Position numbers and translations under genes: made by a program. Positions 34,710-45,626 of a stretch of 64,000 nucleotides of DNA are shown piece by piece. The DNA is from FEN-1297 sp963710735 (GTDB lineage Bacteria > Bacteroidota > Ignavibacteria > Ignavibacteriales > Ignavibacteriaceae), in the NCBI GenBank assembly GCA_963710735.1, contig CAVQBN010000004.1:372001-436000 (forward strand). Direction: 5' to 3'. The notes under the pieces were generated by a model. The model was not told the DNA's origin, did no database searches, and saw only the letters and a list, made by a program, of their open reading frames with translations. How positions within the stretch are numbered: the stretch's first letter is position 1; each line of letters begins with the position of its first letter.

Positions 34710-36458
34710 TTACTCAAAATTTAGCAAACCAAAATATTCCGGCTGATACGGAAGATAATACTGCATCAACGACCAAAAGCTCTGCTGAATTTTAGATTGA
34801 AGCCTATGTCTAATTACATTAAAGCCCCATACTTCGCCTTTAACCGGTTTTTTAACATTTAATTGATCAAAAGGAATTTTAAATTCAGCGCTCCAGTTAT
34901 TTTTTCCAACATGAGTTTTAACTTCAAACTTAAAAGAGAATAGTCCTTTCGGACTGCTGCACAAAATAGTTCCTTTAGAATTTACCATCAGCCTGTAAAA
35001 AGTAGATTGATCACAATTCGTATCGAAGAATAATTCAAAATCATCATCACCAAAAACCAGTGGAATATCTCCGTACGCTTTAGCAGATAACTTCTGCGGA
35101 TTTGGCTCTTCCCCAACCACACTTACATATAAATTTTCATCATCATACAAAAGTTTTACATAAGTTTTTTCTTTTGCCGGTTCACCTGTATAACCCAAGT
35201 ATAACTGATCAATTCCTTTAACTCCCTTCCAGGCTGATTCATCGGGAATACCATCAATTACAATTTTGTCATTAGTATATTTTGCAGTTGTAATAGGAGG
35301 ATTAAAAAGATGATAGTAATAAACGCTTTTTGTCATGCTTCCAGCTAAAGTTTTATACGGAGCAGAAATTTTTAATTTAGGCAATTCATCTCTAGTAAAA
35401 TTGCCTTCCGGGCCAGAAATGGTAAATTTAACCAACTTTGTCTGTTTTGGACCTACTGTAATATTTGCACCCCAGGGTTCGAAGTTCCATCTATAATCAT
35501 TGGTTTCCCAGTTTAGTTTGTAGCTTCGTTCAACATCACTTTTATTTATAACAGGAACTTCAGTATCCAACTTAACAGGTTCTTTGGACGGATCATTTAT
35601 TATTATCGTTTTATCGGTATTAAAAAACTTTGGAGATCTTCTTGACTCTCCTTCTTTTACTGCATCCGGAGGATATACTTTACCATTTGAAATAAATGCA
35701 TAACTTACTTTTCCTCCATTCACAGTAACATATAAGAAACCATGACCATAACCTGCAAGAAAATTTGTAAAGTCCATATTACCCGAAGAATTTATGCAAA
35801 AATATGGTATACCATCTTCAACACGGTAATCATAAATATGATAGTGACCTGAAAAGACTCCTTTAACATGATAATTTTTCAAAAGTTCTTGGATTGGTTT
35901 CCAATTATATTTTGGATTCATATAAAGCGGAGAATGATAACTAATAAAAATGTTTTCAGCATTCTTTGCTTTCTCAAGATCTTTTTTAAACCATTCAAGT
36001 TCTTTGGGTGGAATCGTATCAAAATCCTGATCTAAAAAATCATTTAAAATAATAAAGTGTGAATTTTTATAATCAAAAGAATAATACAATTTATCTTTAC
36101 CCCAGGCTTCTAAATAAGCCGGCTGGATCTCTTTTGTTGTAACATCATGATTGCCGGGAGTTGGATAAAATGGAACAGTTAAAGGAGCTATTTGTTTTTT
36201 AAACTCTTTCCATTGTTTTCTTGCAGTATTAATATCATAGGTATAACCGTGAATCATATCGCCAACATGAATAACAAAGGCAGGATGAAGAAGTTCAGTC
36301 TCTTTAACTATCTCTTCAAAAGTATTAGGATTTTCAAATTGGCTATCGCCCCAAACCACGAAGTGAAATTCTTGAGCAAAAGAATTTACTGAAAGAGAGA
36401 AAAATATAATAACGAATATGATAAAAGAATATTTAAACGATTTTGCTATGAATTTCAT
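34710..36458 (-). CDS. Exported calcineurin-like metallophosphoesterase with C-terminal CBM9-like domain
   Basis: This is a 582-residue periplasmic or secreted hydrolase. A signal peptide covers residues 1-28 (ending FAQE). The metal site is complete: VVWGDSQF, HVGDMIHG, GNHD, SYHSPLY and FSGHYHIYD, within about residues 30-235. A beta-rich linker domain follows. Residues from about 385 to the end resemble the family 9 carbohydrate-binding/DOMON-like fold (KIVIDGIPDESAWKG, then LLYDDENLYVSV and a C-terminal FNVIRHR). The second domain suggests a surface or polysaccharide-associated substrate. I cannot tell whether the enzyme is a phosphatase, nucleotidase or diesterase. It has no T9SS sorting tail. 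Confidence 0.83.
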   Translation of the reverse strand: MKFIAKSFKYSFIIFVIIFFSLSVNSFAQEFHFVVWGDSQFENPNTFEEIVKETELLHPAFVIHVGDMIHGYTYDINTARKQWKEFKKQIAPLTVPFYPTPGNHDVTTKEIQPAYLEAWGKDKLYYSFDYKNSHFIILNDFLDQDFDTIPPKELEWFKKDLEKAKNAENIFISYHSPLYMNPKYNWKPIQELLKNYHVKGVFSGHYHIYDYRVEDGIPYFCINSSGNMDFTNFLAGYGHGFLYVTVNGGKVSYAFISNGKVYPPDAVKEGESRRSPKFFNTDKTIIINDPSKEPVKLDTEVPVINKSDVERSYKLNWETNDYRWNFEPWGANITVGPKQTKLVKFTISGPEGNFTRDELPKLKISAPYKTLAGSMTKSVYYYHLFNPPITTAKYTNDKIVIDGIPDESAWKGVKGIDQLYLGYTGEPAKEKTYVKLLYDDENLYVSVVGEEPNPQKLSAKAYGDIPLVFGDDDFELFFDTNCDQSTFYRLMVNSKGTILCSSPKGLFSFKFEVKTHVGKNNWSAEFKIPFDQLNVKKPVKGEVWGFNVIRHRLQSKIQQSFWSLMQYYLPYQPEYFGLLNFE

Positions 36459-36554
36459 TATTTAAGCCTAACTTCAAATTTATGTCTGATTAAAAATTTG
36501 ATAAAAGAAATTATTTTATAGAATTTTATTTTAATTCCAATTTAATTTTTTTTA

Positions 36555-39500
36555 TCATTTATGCCAATCAGGAATTGCTCCCGGAGTCCACGGAGCGCCG
36601 AGTGATTCCATTTTGTTTTGAAGATTTACCACATCAACTTTTAACAACTCTTTTAATTGAGCAAGAACCGGAGTAAATTCATCAGCAGCAATATGATACT
36701 GCATTTTCCTGCGTTTTAGTTGGTGCCGAAGTCGACTGCCATTCATCATAAATTATCTGCTGAACGCGATCTCTTATTGCCGGCAAAGTATTAATATTTC
36801 TATTAATTAAACTTTGATTCCCGGTTAATTTAAGAAGAATATTATTTGTCTTCGCTTCAATTGAATCAGCTTGAATCATTAAATCCGGAGAAACTCCCAT
36901 AGTATTTAATAATGAAGTTTTTATGTAAGATATTCGTTTAGATAAATCTTTTGCAGCATCAATTGATCCTAATACTGCACCGCTAAGTAATGCGACTTTT
37001 TTCTGAAAATCTACCAATGCAGTTCTATTTTCTGCAGGGAGACTTGTAAATCCGAGAACTTCAGCTTTGAAAGTTTCAGGCCCTGCAATTTGAGTTAACA
37101 CACCATCAACATTTTTATACATGCTCACTTTATAAGTTCCGGGCATTGCAAGCATTCCACTGGAAGGCTGCTGGGACTCTTCTTCATTACGGGATGGTTT
37201 TAAAGTTGCAGGATCCGGAGATGGATATCTTAAATCCCAAGTAATTCTGTGAATACCTGAAACTGCATTGGTTTTTAATTCTCTAACTTCATTTCCATTT
37301 TCATCATAAATTTTGAAAAGTAAATACGGAGCCGGCTCTATATCTTCAGCTCTTAATTCCGCATCGCTCGGAAAAGGTACCGGCTTTCCTTCTTTCTCAA
37401 GTTTTTTATCTTTTTCACGTCTCAATTCTTTTTTAGTTTTAATAGTAGATTTTAAATAATAAGTAAATGTCGCCCCGAACGGAGGATTTGGCGCAGTAAA
37501 ATAAGATTCACCTTGAGAAGCTTTTCCAACATCTCCCAAAGGCTGAGAAGGAATATACATTAAGGCATCTTTAACCGGATAAAGTTCAGCATCTTTTTTT
37601 AATGCAGCTTCACCGGAATTTCTTAAAGGAGAGTAATTGTCAAGGATGTAAAATCCTCTGCCGAAAGTAGCTAAAACCAAATCGTTTTCTCTTTTTTGAA
37701 TTGCTATATCCATTACAGCGATTGTCGGCAAACCGCCTTTTAGTTGAATCCATTTTTTACCGCCGTCATTTGAAAAGAAAACACCGAATTCAGTTCCTGC
37801 AAATAAAAGATCGGGATCTTTAAAATCTTCTGTAATTACATGAACGTATCCATTTTCAGGAAGATTGCCGCTAATTGATTTCCATGTTTTCCCGGCATCT
37901 GTACTTTTTAAAATATATGGTTTAAAGTCTCCGCGTTTGTGGTTATCAAAAGAAGCGTAAACAGTATTTGCATCAAACTGTGAAGCAGTAATATAACTTA
38001 CATACGAAGTATCCGGAACACCTGGAAAACTTTCTAATCTCTTCCATGACTTTCCATCATTTTCAGTTACATTAATTAATCCATCATCGGTACCTGCATA
38101 AAGTAAACCTTTTTTAACCGGCGATTCTGCCAATGCAACAATATTTCCATAAAAAGATGTTGATGCATTTTTTTCAACAGCTTCTACGCCCCAAATTTTT
38201 CCCATAACATGAAGTTTGTTTCTGTCTAATTGACGGGTTAGATCTCCGCTTATTTCTGTCCAGGAATTCCCCATATCGGTACTTTTAAATAATTTGTTTG
38301 CACCAAAATACAAAGTTGTGTGAGAAAAAGGACTGATAATTAACGGAGAATCCCAATTCCATCTTAACGGAGATTCATCTTTTCCCGGCTGAGGTTGAAT
38401 GCCCATAATTTCTCCGCTCTTTCTATCATACCTTACTAACCCTCCATACTGAGACTCAGCATAAACTATATTAGGATTTTCAGGATCAACTCTGGAAACA
38501 AATCCATCACCCCCGCTGGTTACAAACCAATCAGAGTTTACAATTCCCGATGCACTTGTGGTTTGCGAAGGCCCGCCAACGCTGTTATTATCCTGCGTTC
38601 CTCCATAGACATAAAAGAACGGTAATGAATTATCTACAGCAACATTATAAAACTGAGTAACAGGAAGATTACTTTTAAACTCCCAATTTTTACCACGGTC
38701 ATAACTTTCGTAAACACCGCCGTCGCATCCGACTAAATAGTAATTTGTATTCTTAGGATTTATCCACATTGCATGATTGTCAACATGTTTATGTTTTTCA
38801 CCAAGGAAATGAAATGTTTTTCCTCCATCATCAGTAACATGAAGAAAAGTATCCATTGCATAAACACGATCAACATCTTTCGGATCGCAGACAAGTTCAT
38901 TATAATACTGCGGACTTGTAGTCATATAATCGCTTCTTTTTTCCCATGAGGCACCTCTGTCTGTCGATCTGAATACTCCTCCCTTTCCTTCCGCCGCTTC
39001 AATTATTGCATAAATAACATCCGGATCAACAGGAGATATCGCTAATCCTATTCTGCCCATATCGACAGACGGTAAACCGTTTTTTAACTTTTCCCATGTA
39101 TTTCCAGCGTCTGTTGATTTATAAATTGCAGATTCAGGACCCCCATCAATTAATGTGTAAATATGTCTTTCTCTCTGGTAGGAAGAAGCATATAAAACAT
39201 CATTATTTCTCGGATCCATCACAACATCATTTACTCCGGTGTATTTACTAATTGTCAAAACTTCCTTCCAGGTTTTACCGCCGTCGATAGTTTTATAAAG
39301 TCCTCTATCTCCTCCGGGATTCCATAACGGACCTTGAGCAGCAACATAAACTACGTTTGAATTTTTAGGATCAATTAGAATTTTACCGATGTGCTGGGAA
39401 GATTTTAATCCCAAATTTTTCCAAGTTTTCCCGCCATCATTTGATTTATAAATTCCATCACCGTAAGAAACACTTCTTTGACTGTTATTTTCTCCTGTAC

Positions 39501-39849
39501 CGACCCATATTACAGAATGATTATTCGGATCCATCGCAATACAGCCGATCGAAAATGATCCTTCCTTATCAAAGATTGGCTCCCAGGTTGTGCCATCATT
39601 AATAGTCTTCCACACTCCTCCCGATGCAGTTGCGACATAGTATTCGCTAGGATCATCTGGATTGACAGCAAAATCCGAAATTCTTCCGGAAGTAACTGCT
39701 GGTCCAATGCTTCGGAATTTTAATCCATCGAAGATTGCTGAAGTAGAATTTGAATCGCTTTCATTTCCATTATTTTTTTTGCTTTTGGCATTAGTCTGAA
39801 CTAAAAAACATAAAACAATAATTAAGAATGATAATAAAAAGGTTTTCAT
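36555..39849 (-). CDS. Large exported sortilin/VPS10-like beta-propeller protein, frameshifted near its C-terminus
   Basis: This is a secreted protein often annotated as a glycosyl hydrolase or VPS10-domain protein; activity is not established. The signal peptide (about 1-21) is followed by two propeller-like halves with many Asp-box units such as SNDGGKTWK, TIDGGKTWK, STDAGNTWE and STDRGASWE. After about residue 780 comes a region with a FlgD-like strand pattern (IYDENGNEVRELKTNAVSGIHRITWDLRY, in that region) and a helical tail. The main frame stops at 36682 after KTQENAVSYCC. Removing one base from the A4 run (T's at 36704-36707 on the plus strand) joins it to a second frame that reads QYHIAADEFTPVLAQLKELL and ends GAPWTPG...DWHK at 36555, giving about 1097 residues. 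Confidence 0.82.
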
Positions 39850-40283
39850 CGGAGTTCCTAAAATTAATGAAGTGTTTATTTATTTAAAATTAAATAGAAT
39901 TTTCTCAAAGACATGTGCCATAGAATATCATAATATAAGCATGATGAAATTTAATATTAATTGAAAACTTAAAAAATGATTGAAACAATTAAAGTACTCA
40001 AGATGATATTTGTTAATTTCCGATATCCGGCTTAGAGAAAAAGTAATTTAATTACATTTAATCATACATGCCAAAATATTTACTTTCTTGCTTTCATATT
40101 AATTTTTATATAATTTAATACAAAAATTAAGTAAGGGGAAAACTTTGTACAGCATATATTACAATATTCTCTATTCTAATTCCAACCAGGGCCTCACTAT
40201 ATCTATAAGAAATAAAAGTAAGATGTATTTTGAAAGTAACCATAAGGTTATCTCATCAAAGAAAAATAAAAGAGGGAATAAAA
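39850..40283. other. AT-rich divergent intergenic region
   Basis: These 434 bases lie between the minus-strand sortilin-like gene and the plus-strand LolA-like gene. They should hold both promoters. I see no RNA gene, no repeat longer than chance, and no convincing coding sequence. Confidence 0.5.
40271..40277 (+). promoter_or_regulatory. Ribosome-binding site that sets the LolA-like start
   Basis: AGAGGGA ends 6 bases before ATG 40284. An upstream in-frame ATG at 40230 would put 18 basic residues in front of the signal peptide and has no such site. Confidence 0.65.
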
Positions 40284-41000
40284 ATGAAAAACTGTAATTT
40301 CTTTTTAATTGCCTTATTCTTTTCATTGATGCTTCCGGCTGCCTATTCTCAAACATTAAATGAAATAATAGACTTGCATTTCGACGCTGCAAAGCAAGAC
40401 AAATTTAATAAGTTAGAAACAATTATTACAACCGCTAAAATATCCCAGGGAGATTTATCCGGTTTACAGAAAATATTTCATAAGCGAAGAGGCAAAATAA
40501 GGATTGAAAGGACTATCAATAAGCAAACTACTATTACGGCTTATGACGGGAAAATCGGCTGGGAAATTTTGCCAGGAGATTCTACTGCTCATCTTTTAAA
40601 TGGCAGGAAGCTGGAAGAAATAAAATTTGAAGCAGATCTCGACGGTTATTTCTTCTGCTGGAGAGAAAAATCACATCATCTGGAATTAAAAGGACTGACT
40701 AAAGAAGACGGTAAAAAAGTTTTCAATATTTTGTGTACCAAAGACAATGGCGACAATGCAGACCTTTATATGGATGCTAAAACTTATTTGTTAATTAAAA
40801 CTATTCAACGGATAGGTGAAAATGGAGCACAGAATATAAAAGAAACATTGATCAGTAATTATAAAAATGTGGGAGGGATACCATTCCCTTATAGATATGT
40901 AATTATTTCCAACAATGTTAAAGAGATTCAAACGGTAGAAAAAATTTTGCTGGATGAAAAAATATCTGATGAAATTTTTACCATGCCTAAAAGTATTTAG
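40284..41000 (+). CDS. Exported LolA/RseB-like outer membrane lipoprotein-sorting-type protein
   Basis: From ATG 40284 this is a 238-residue protein with a clear signal peptide (residues 4-22, ending AYSQ). The mature part is predicted to form the half-barrel seen in LolA, LolB and RseB: repeated amphipathic strands such as IRIERTI, TITAYDGKIGWEI, LELKGL and ADLYMDAKTYLLIKTI, ending in FTMPKSI. That ending and the DAKTYLLIK block are frequent in proteins annotated as outer membrane lipoprotein-sorting protein. Whether it truly carries lipoproteins is uncertain. It is monocistronic and convergent with the Gld operon. Confidence 0.72.
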   Translation: MKNCNFFLIALFFSLMLPAAYSQTLNEIIDLHFDAAKQDKFNKLETIITTAKISQGDLSGLQKIFHKRRGKIRIERTINKQTTITAYDGKIGWEILPGDSTAHLLNGRKLEEIKFEADLDGYFFCWREKSHHLELKGLTKEDGKKVFNILCTKDNGDNADLYMDAKTYLLIKTIQRIGENGAQNIKETLISNYKNVGGIPFPYRYVIISNNVKEIQTVEKILLDEKISDEIFTMPKSI

Positions 41001-41108
41001 AACTTTTACAAGTTATTAGGAATAAACGCTTAATAATTTTTAGGATTTAATTTTAAGCTGAAATATTTTTCTCAGGATCAATTTGCAAATGTTTAAGTTC
41101 AAAATTAT

Positions 41109-42072
41109 TTAGACTTTTCTAAGCTTAACAGATTTTTTACTTTTGAAGAAATGCTTTTTACCAACATATAAACGCTTCCAGAAATTATTTTTCATTCCAT
41201 CAAAATATGTGTCAGGATACTGAGTTGAATTAATTGCCATTTTGGATGCATTGCTAAATGCAGCAACAGTAATTCCTCCTACTGAGGAAGATTGGATAGT
41301 AAGAGTGTATTCAGCTTTACTTAACAGCGATTGAGGCGGATCATCAATAAAATTAGGATCTGTTAGATTTGAAATAGTATTTAAATAATTGGCTACAATT
41401 GATGAATCTACTTTACGGCCGTCTATTTCCCAATCATTTTTTACTTTAGAAAGAACGAATGAACTGTCTCCGGGATAGGAGAAAGATAATTTATTCCAAT
41501 TTTTTTGATTGTCATGAATAACATGATCATCTCTGAAATAATTAGCATCATGGTTGAATTCAAAATTCATAAATCCCAACACCTCATAAACATTATCATC
41601 GCCGCCTAACCCTAACATACGTCATCATATTATTCGGCTGATGATAAGTAAATTTTCCTATTGTAATATCTGCAGTATTTTGTTTTCCTTCGTACACTTT
41701 AATTCTTGTTCCGACCGTATCGACCTGGAATTCAGTCCATTTGTCTTTACTCTGAGCTGCTAAACCTATTGGCTGGAAAAGTAATAGCTGGCTTAGCAAT
41801 TGATTTATTTTTGACGGCGGAACCACTACATCTTTTCCGTCTGCCAATTTAACTTTCCAAAAATTCCCTTCTTTAAAAATATTAACTTCTTTATGATGTG
41901 TTGCTTTGGGAAAGATATTAATAGATGTAACTTTTGCAGTATCAATAGTAACAAGTTGGCTTCTGAATGACCTTTCGCCATGGCTTGAATCGTAAATCAT
42001 AAAAATGGCTACTACTGCAAGCAATACTACAAATAAAAGAATAAGTGTTTTGGTGGAAAGCTTATTAATCAT
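41109..42072 (-). CDS. DUF4340 domain protein of the Gld-type ABC operon, frameshifted
   Basis: This is a membrane-anchored periplasmic protein found beside GldG-like genes. The first frame (from 42072) has one membrane helix at residues 9-26 and beta-rich repeats, and stops abnormally after NNMMTYVRVRRR. The second frame continues as LGGDDNVYEVLGFMNF and runs to 41109. Removing one base from the GGG run (CCC at 41610-41612 on the plus strand) gives YVRLGGDDNVYE and a single protein of about 320 residues. Its start overlaps the gldG stop by 8 bp, so it is translationally coupled. Function within the transporter is unknown. Confidence 0.8.
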
Positions 42073-43588
42073 AGGTCTCGTTCATCCATTTATTTCTTAG
42101 TTTTTTTCTATGTTGATAACGGAACAATCCGTAACCGATAATTAAAAATATGGGCACCAGAAAATTTAAATATTTCACTAACATTTTTGTGCTGTCGGAA
42201 AGTTCTGCTTTCAAGGGCCTCGATGTAATGCCCTTGGTTCGTAAGGCCATTAAACCGGTATCGTCTGAAAGCCAGTCGATTGAGTTGGCCATCAGGTTGA
42301 TATTGTCAGGCTCAAGCTTTTGTGCGTTCTGACCTGATCCGTTAGTAGCAAAATCTCCGTCACCAAAAATTACCATTTTTGAATAAGTATTACCCGCAAT
42401 CTTGCCGGAAACTGCAACTGCAACAGGAAGAGATGAAACCGGGAAATCATTTTTTGTCCAATTTTGTGAAACATTAAAATAAACTGGCGGTTTTTGTATT
42501 CCCGCAGTTTTAGATGTTGTTGCTAAAGTAACTATATGCATTAAACTATCTTTATTTGAATATTTAATCGGGCTGCAGAACGGCATTAAAACCGATTCAA
42601 TTCCTTTAGTAATCGGATGATCTGCAAAATTTGTAATTAACGGAAGATAAGGAAATCTAACCGGAGTATTCATTACAAACATACCTTGCTGCTGCCTAAC
42701 CATAATATTGCCGCATTTAGCATCTACTACAAATCCATCTTGAACATCAATCCCTTTATTTTTTAACCACATTCCCAAACCGGTAAAAAGACTTGAGCCG
42801 GTCGCATTCCTCAAATTTCCTTTCACCCTATTTAATGCGACAAGTATCCTTCCGCCTTGTGAAAGATAATTATTCAGTTGCTGGATATCGTTCGGTTCAA
42901 TTGTATCTGACGGCGCAATAATTACCAATGTTTTATAAGTTAATGGAATCCCTGTAGAGTCATTAAATTTAACTGTTCGAACATCATAGAGAATTGATAA
43001 CTGCTCATTCAATTGTCCTAATTCCGATAACGGCGGTTCTCCATTTCCTTGAAGAAATGCAATTTGCGTTTTATGCTTCAATGATAATTTTTTAATTGTC
43101 GAAGATAGAGTATATTCCATAGCGGAGCCTGGTTGAATGAAAGGAATCTTATCGGTTTTACCTTCATATTGAAGAACCGCACCGAGATATGCTCTCTGCT
43201 GTTTCATCTGATCTCTTTCACGAACATTTATCATCACAGGCTGAATGCCGGCCTGCTGAGCTTTCATTTCTGTTTCCCTGTCTTTATTGGGATTTACAAA
43301 TTGATAAACAATTTTTCCGTCTGAAGCATTACTGTATTCAATCAGCATATCCTTAAAATCATTTTTAACCTGCGCAATATTTGGCGGAAGATTTTCCGAG
43401 AAGTATGCTGTTACGGTAACGGGACCGTTTAATCCATTCAGAATATTTTTTGTAGCCTGGCTTAATGTGAACTGGTGTCCTTGAGTAAAATCCAATCTCA
43501 CAAAGAATCTGTCTGCAACAATATTTACTAAAACCAGAATTCCGAAAATTAATACTATGGTTGTTAAAACTTTTTTCTTTGTCAACAT
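42065..43588 (-). CDS. gldG: GldG-type ABC transporter auxiliary protein
   Basis: This is the substrate-binding-like or auxiliary component of the ABC system first linked to gliding motility in flavobacteria. The 507-residue protein has an N-terminal membrane helix (about 8-25), a large extracytoplasmic region with the GldG start pattern RLDFTQGHQFTLSQATKNIL, a Rossmann-like block (KTLVIIAPSDTIEPNDIQQL) and a C-terminal helix at about 475-495 with a basic tail. It follows the permease gene by 5 bp. In non-gliding bacteria homologues accompany export of unknown substrates, so a gliding role should not be assumed here. Confidence 0.87.
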   Translation of the reverse strand: MLTKKKVLTTIVLIFGILVLVNIVADRFFVRLDFTQGHQFTLSQATKNILNGLNGPVTVTAYFSENLPPNIAQVKNDFKDMLIEYSNASDGKIVYQFVNPNKDRETEMKAQQAGIQPVMINVRERDQMKQQRAYLGAVLQYEGKTDKIPFIQPGSAMEYTLSSTIKKLSLKHKTQIAFLQGNGEPPLSELGQLNEQLSILYDVRTVKFNDSTGIPLTYKTLVIIAPSDTIEPNDIQQLNNYLSQGGRILVALNRVKGNLRNATGSSLFTGLGMWLKNKGIDVQDGFVVDAKCGNIMVRQQQGMFVMNTPVRFPYLPLITNFADHPITKGIESVLMPFCSPIKYSNKDSLMHIVTLATTSKTAGIQKPPVYFNVSQNWTKNDFPVSSLPVAVAVSGKIAGNTYSKMVIFGDGDFATNGSGQNAQKLEPDNINLMANSIDWLSDDTGLMALRTKGITSRPLKAELSDSTKMLVKYLNFLVPIFLIIGYGLFRYQHRKKLRNKWMNETYD

Positions 43589-43593
43589 AACGT

Positions 43594-44319
43594 TTATTCT
43601 ACTAAGTTTCTTTTGGAAAGTGATGATTCGGCTAAAATTAAACCGAAGATTGAAATACTTAAAAAGAAAATAACATCTTTCGAGTCAACTACTCCTCTAG
43701 AAATAGAATCGAAGTGGGCTGAAAGACTTAGGTAATTTAATATTTCTCCGCTTAACCCGGTAAAACCGCTGGCTAATTCAGAAAAGATTATCAGGAAGAA
43801 AACCCCGATAAACAGAGACATTAAGAAAGCAACAATCTGATTATTAGTAACACTGCTTGCAAATAATCCGATGCTTATATATGCCGAACTCATTAAAATA
43901 AGGCCAAGATATCCGCACCAAACCGCACCGTGATCTATCGGTCCTAATGCCCAAACACTTATGTAATAAGGAAGCGTTAATAATAGTGCAATTCCTATCA
44001 GCATAAGGCATGCAAGAAATTTTCCCAGAATAACCTGCCAATCAGTTACTGATTTTGTAAGTAAAAGCTCAATCGTTCCGGATTTATTTTCTTCGGCAAG
44101 CATTCGCATAGTAAGAGCCGGGGTAAAAAAGAATAGTGTCCAATATGCAACAGAAAAAAACGGCTGAAGAGTAGCCTGCCCGATAAAGAAAATATCCGAA
44201 CCGAAAAGCCATGTAAAGAAACCGCTGAGGCCGAGAAATACTACAATTAAAATGTAGGCGGTTAGCGAGTCAAAAAATGATTTTAATTCTCGAACTGCAA
44301 TTATCCAAATTTTTTTCAT
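43594..44319 (-). CDS. gldF: ABC-2 type permease (GldF-like)
   Basis: This is the membrane subunit of the Gld-type ABC system. The 241-residue protein has about six hydrophobic helices and the ABC-2 permease pattern: LKSFFDSLTAYILIVVFLGLSG near the start, then FFTPALTMRMLAEENKSGTIELLLTKSVTDWQVILGKFLA, cited here in outline; the motif EENKSGTIELLLTKS is diagnostic. It lies 4 bp downstream of the ATPase gene and 5 bp upstream of gldG, a compact operon. The length fits GldF without a fused GldG domain. Confidence 0.88.
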   Translation of the reverse strand: MKKIWIIAVRELKSFFDSLTAYILIVVFLGLSGFFTWLFGSDIFFIGQATLQPFFSVAYWTLFFFTPALTMRMLAEENKSGTIELLLTKSVTDWQVILGKFLACLMLIGIALLLTLPYYISVWALGPIDHGAVWCGYLGLILMSSAYISIGLFASSVTNNQIVAFLMSLFIGVFFLIIFSELASGFTGLSGEILNYLSLSAHFDSISRGVVDSKDVIFFLSISIFGLILAESSLSKRNLVE

Positions 44320-44323
44320 GCTA

Positions 44324-45256
44324 TTAGTCGGTTGTTAATTCTCTAAAAATATCTTCAAGTTTAGTTTCAATAGGCGTCATTTCGGTTAATACCCATTTTT
44401 GCTTAACACAAAGATTAAAAAGTGCTCTACGGGACGAAGCACCTTCTTTACTTTGTACAATGAATGCATCATTTGAATTCAAAACAGGATCAACCATATT
44501 AACAGTTTCTAAAGATTGTAAAGAAGAGATTACATTATCTCTATTATTTGAATCCGCAATTTGTATCCTAAGAACTTCGTTGCCCTGAGCCTGTTTTCTA
44601 AGTGTTTCAGGTGTACCGTCTGCAACTATTTTACCTTTATTAATTATTAAAATTCTATCACAGGTCGCTTCGACTTCCGGCAAAATGTGAGTACTAAGAA
44701 TTACGGTTTTTTCTTTTCCTAAATGTCTAATTAATTTTCTAATTTCTATAATTTGGTTAGGGTCTAACCCGGTAGTCGGCTCATCCAAAATTAAAATTTC
44801 AGGATCATGGATCATTGCCTGTGCTAATCCGACTCTCTGCCTGTAACCTTTAGAGAGTTCTCCGATTTTCTTATGCTTTTCTACATTCAATCCGCAGACA
44901 TGGACCATTTCTTCAATTTTATTTTGAATTTTGCTTTTATCAATACCTTGAAGTTCACCAACAAAACCTAAATATTCCATTACAGGCATATCATAATAGA
45001 GCGGATTATTTTCCGGCAAGTATCCGATTTTTTTCTTTATCTCTTCCGGATGATCATGAATGGAAAAATCATTTACACGGACATCGCCGCTGGAAGGAGC
45101 CATAAAACATGTTACAATTTTCATTGTGGTAGTTTTGCCTGCTCCGTTAGGCCCAAGAAATCCTAATATTTCACCTGTGTTAACTTGGAACGATATGTCA
45201 TCAACAGCTTTTTGCGGGCCGTATTGTTTGGTAAGGTTTTCAACAAGAATGCTCAT
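44324..45256 (-). CDS. gldA: ABC transporter ATP-binding protein (GldA-like)
   Basis: This is the ATPase that powers the GldFG system. The 310-residue protein has Walker A GPNGAGKTTTMKI (39-51), the Q-loop region, the signature LSKGYRQRVGLAQA, Walker B ILILDEPTTGLDP and the switch His in LSTHILPEVE. A C-terminal domain of about 80 residues (NNRDNVISSLQ... to the end) is typical of the CcmA/GldA-type ATPases that pair with ABC-2 permeases. It is the first gene of a four-gene operon transcribed leftwards (gldA, gldF, gldG, DUF4340). Confidence 0.9.
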   Translation of the reverse strand: MSILVENLTKQYGPQKAVDDISFQVNTGEILGFLGPNGAGKTTTMKIVTCFMAPSSGDVRVNDFSIHDHPEEIKKKIGYLPENNPLYYDMPVMEYLGFVGELQGIDKSKIQNKIEEMVHVCGLNVEKHKKIGELSKGYRQRVGLAQAMIHDPEILILDEPTTGLDPNQIIEIRKLIRHLGKEKTVILSTHILPEVEATCDRILIINKGKIVADGTPETLRKQAQGNEVLRIQIADSNNRDNVISSLQSLETVNMVDPVLNSNDAFIVQSKEGASSRRALFNLCVKQKWVLTEMTPIETKLEDIFRELTTD

Positions 45257-45626
45257 ATATTTTACAAGAGGCTATATTATAAAAGAATTATTTCGAAAAT
45301 AATAATTATACATAAATTGATTTGTGATAGAAATTATATTTTCCATTTAATGAAAGTTTTTAGACGAGAAAAAAAATAAAAGGTTCCGCAGAGAAGTAAT
45401 TTTTTTATATTTTTATGATATGACTTAAGATGGGATAAATATTTACGTAAAAATTTACAAAAACAATTCTGCTTCTGGTTGATTTCCCTTTCCGCTAAAG
45501 ATATTATTCTAAAGGTCTAAATTTTAATTCTAAAAAAATATTTTAATAGATTTTATTGGCAATAAAAATGATTTATAGTATATTCACCGAAATTATTTTT
45601 TAAAAGAGGACAAGAAGTAATTTCTA
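45257..45626. other. AT-rich divergent intergenic region
   Basis: These 370 bases separate gldA (minus) from the APC permease (plus) and should hold both promoters. Two short open frames entering it are extensions of antisense frames and look spurious. I see no RNA gene or notable repeat. Confidence 0.5.
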
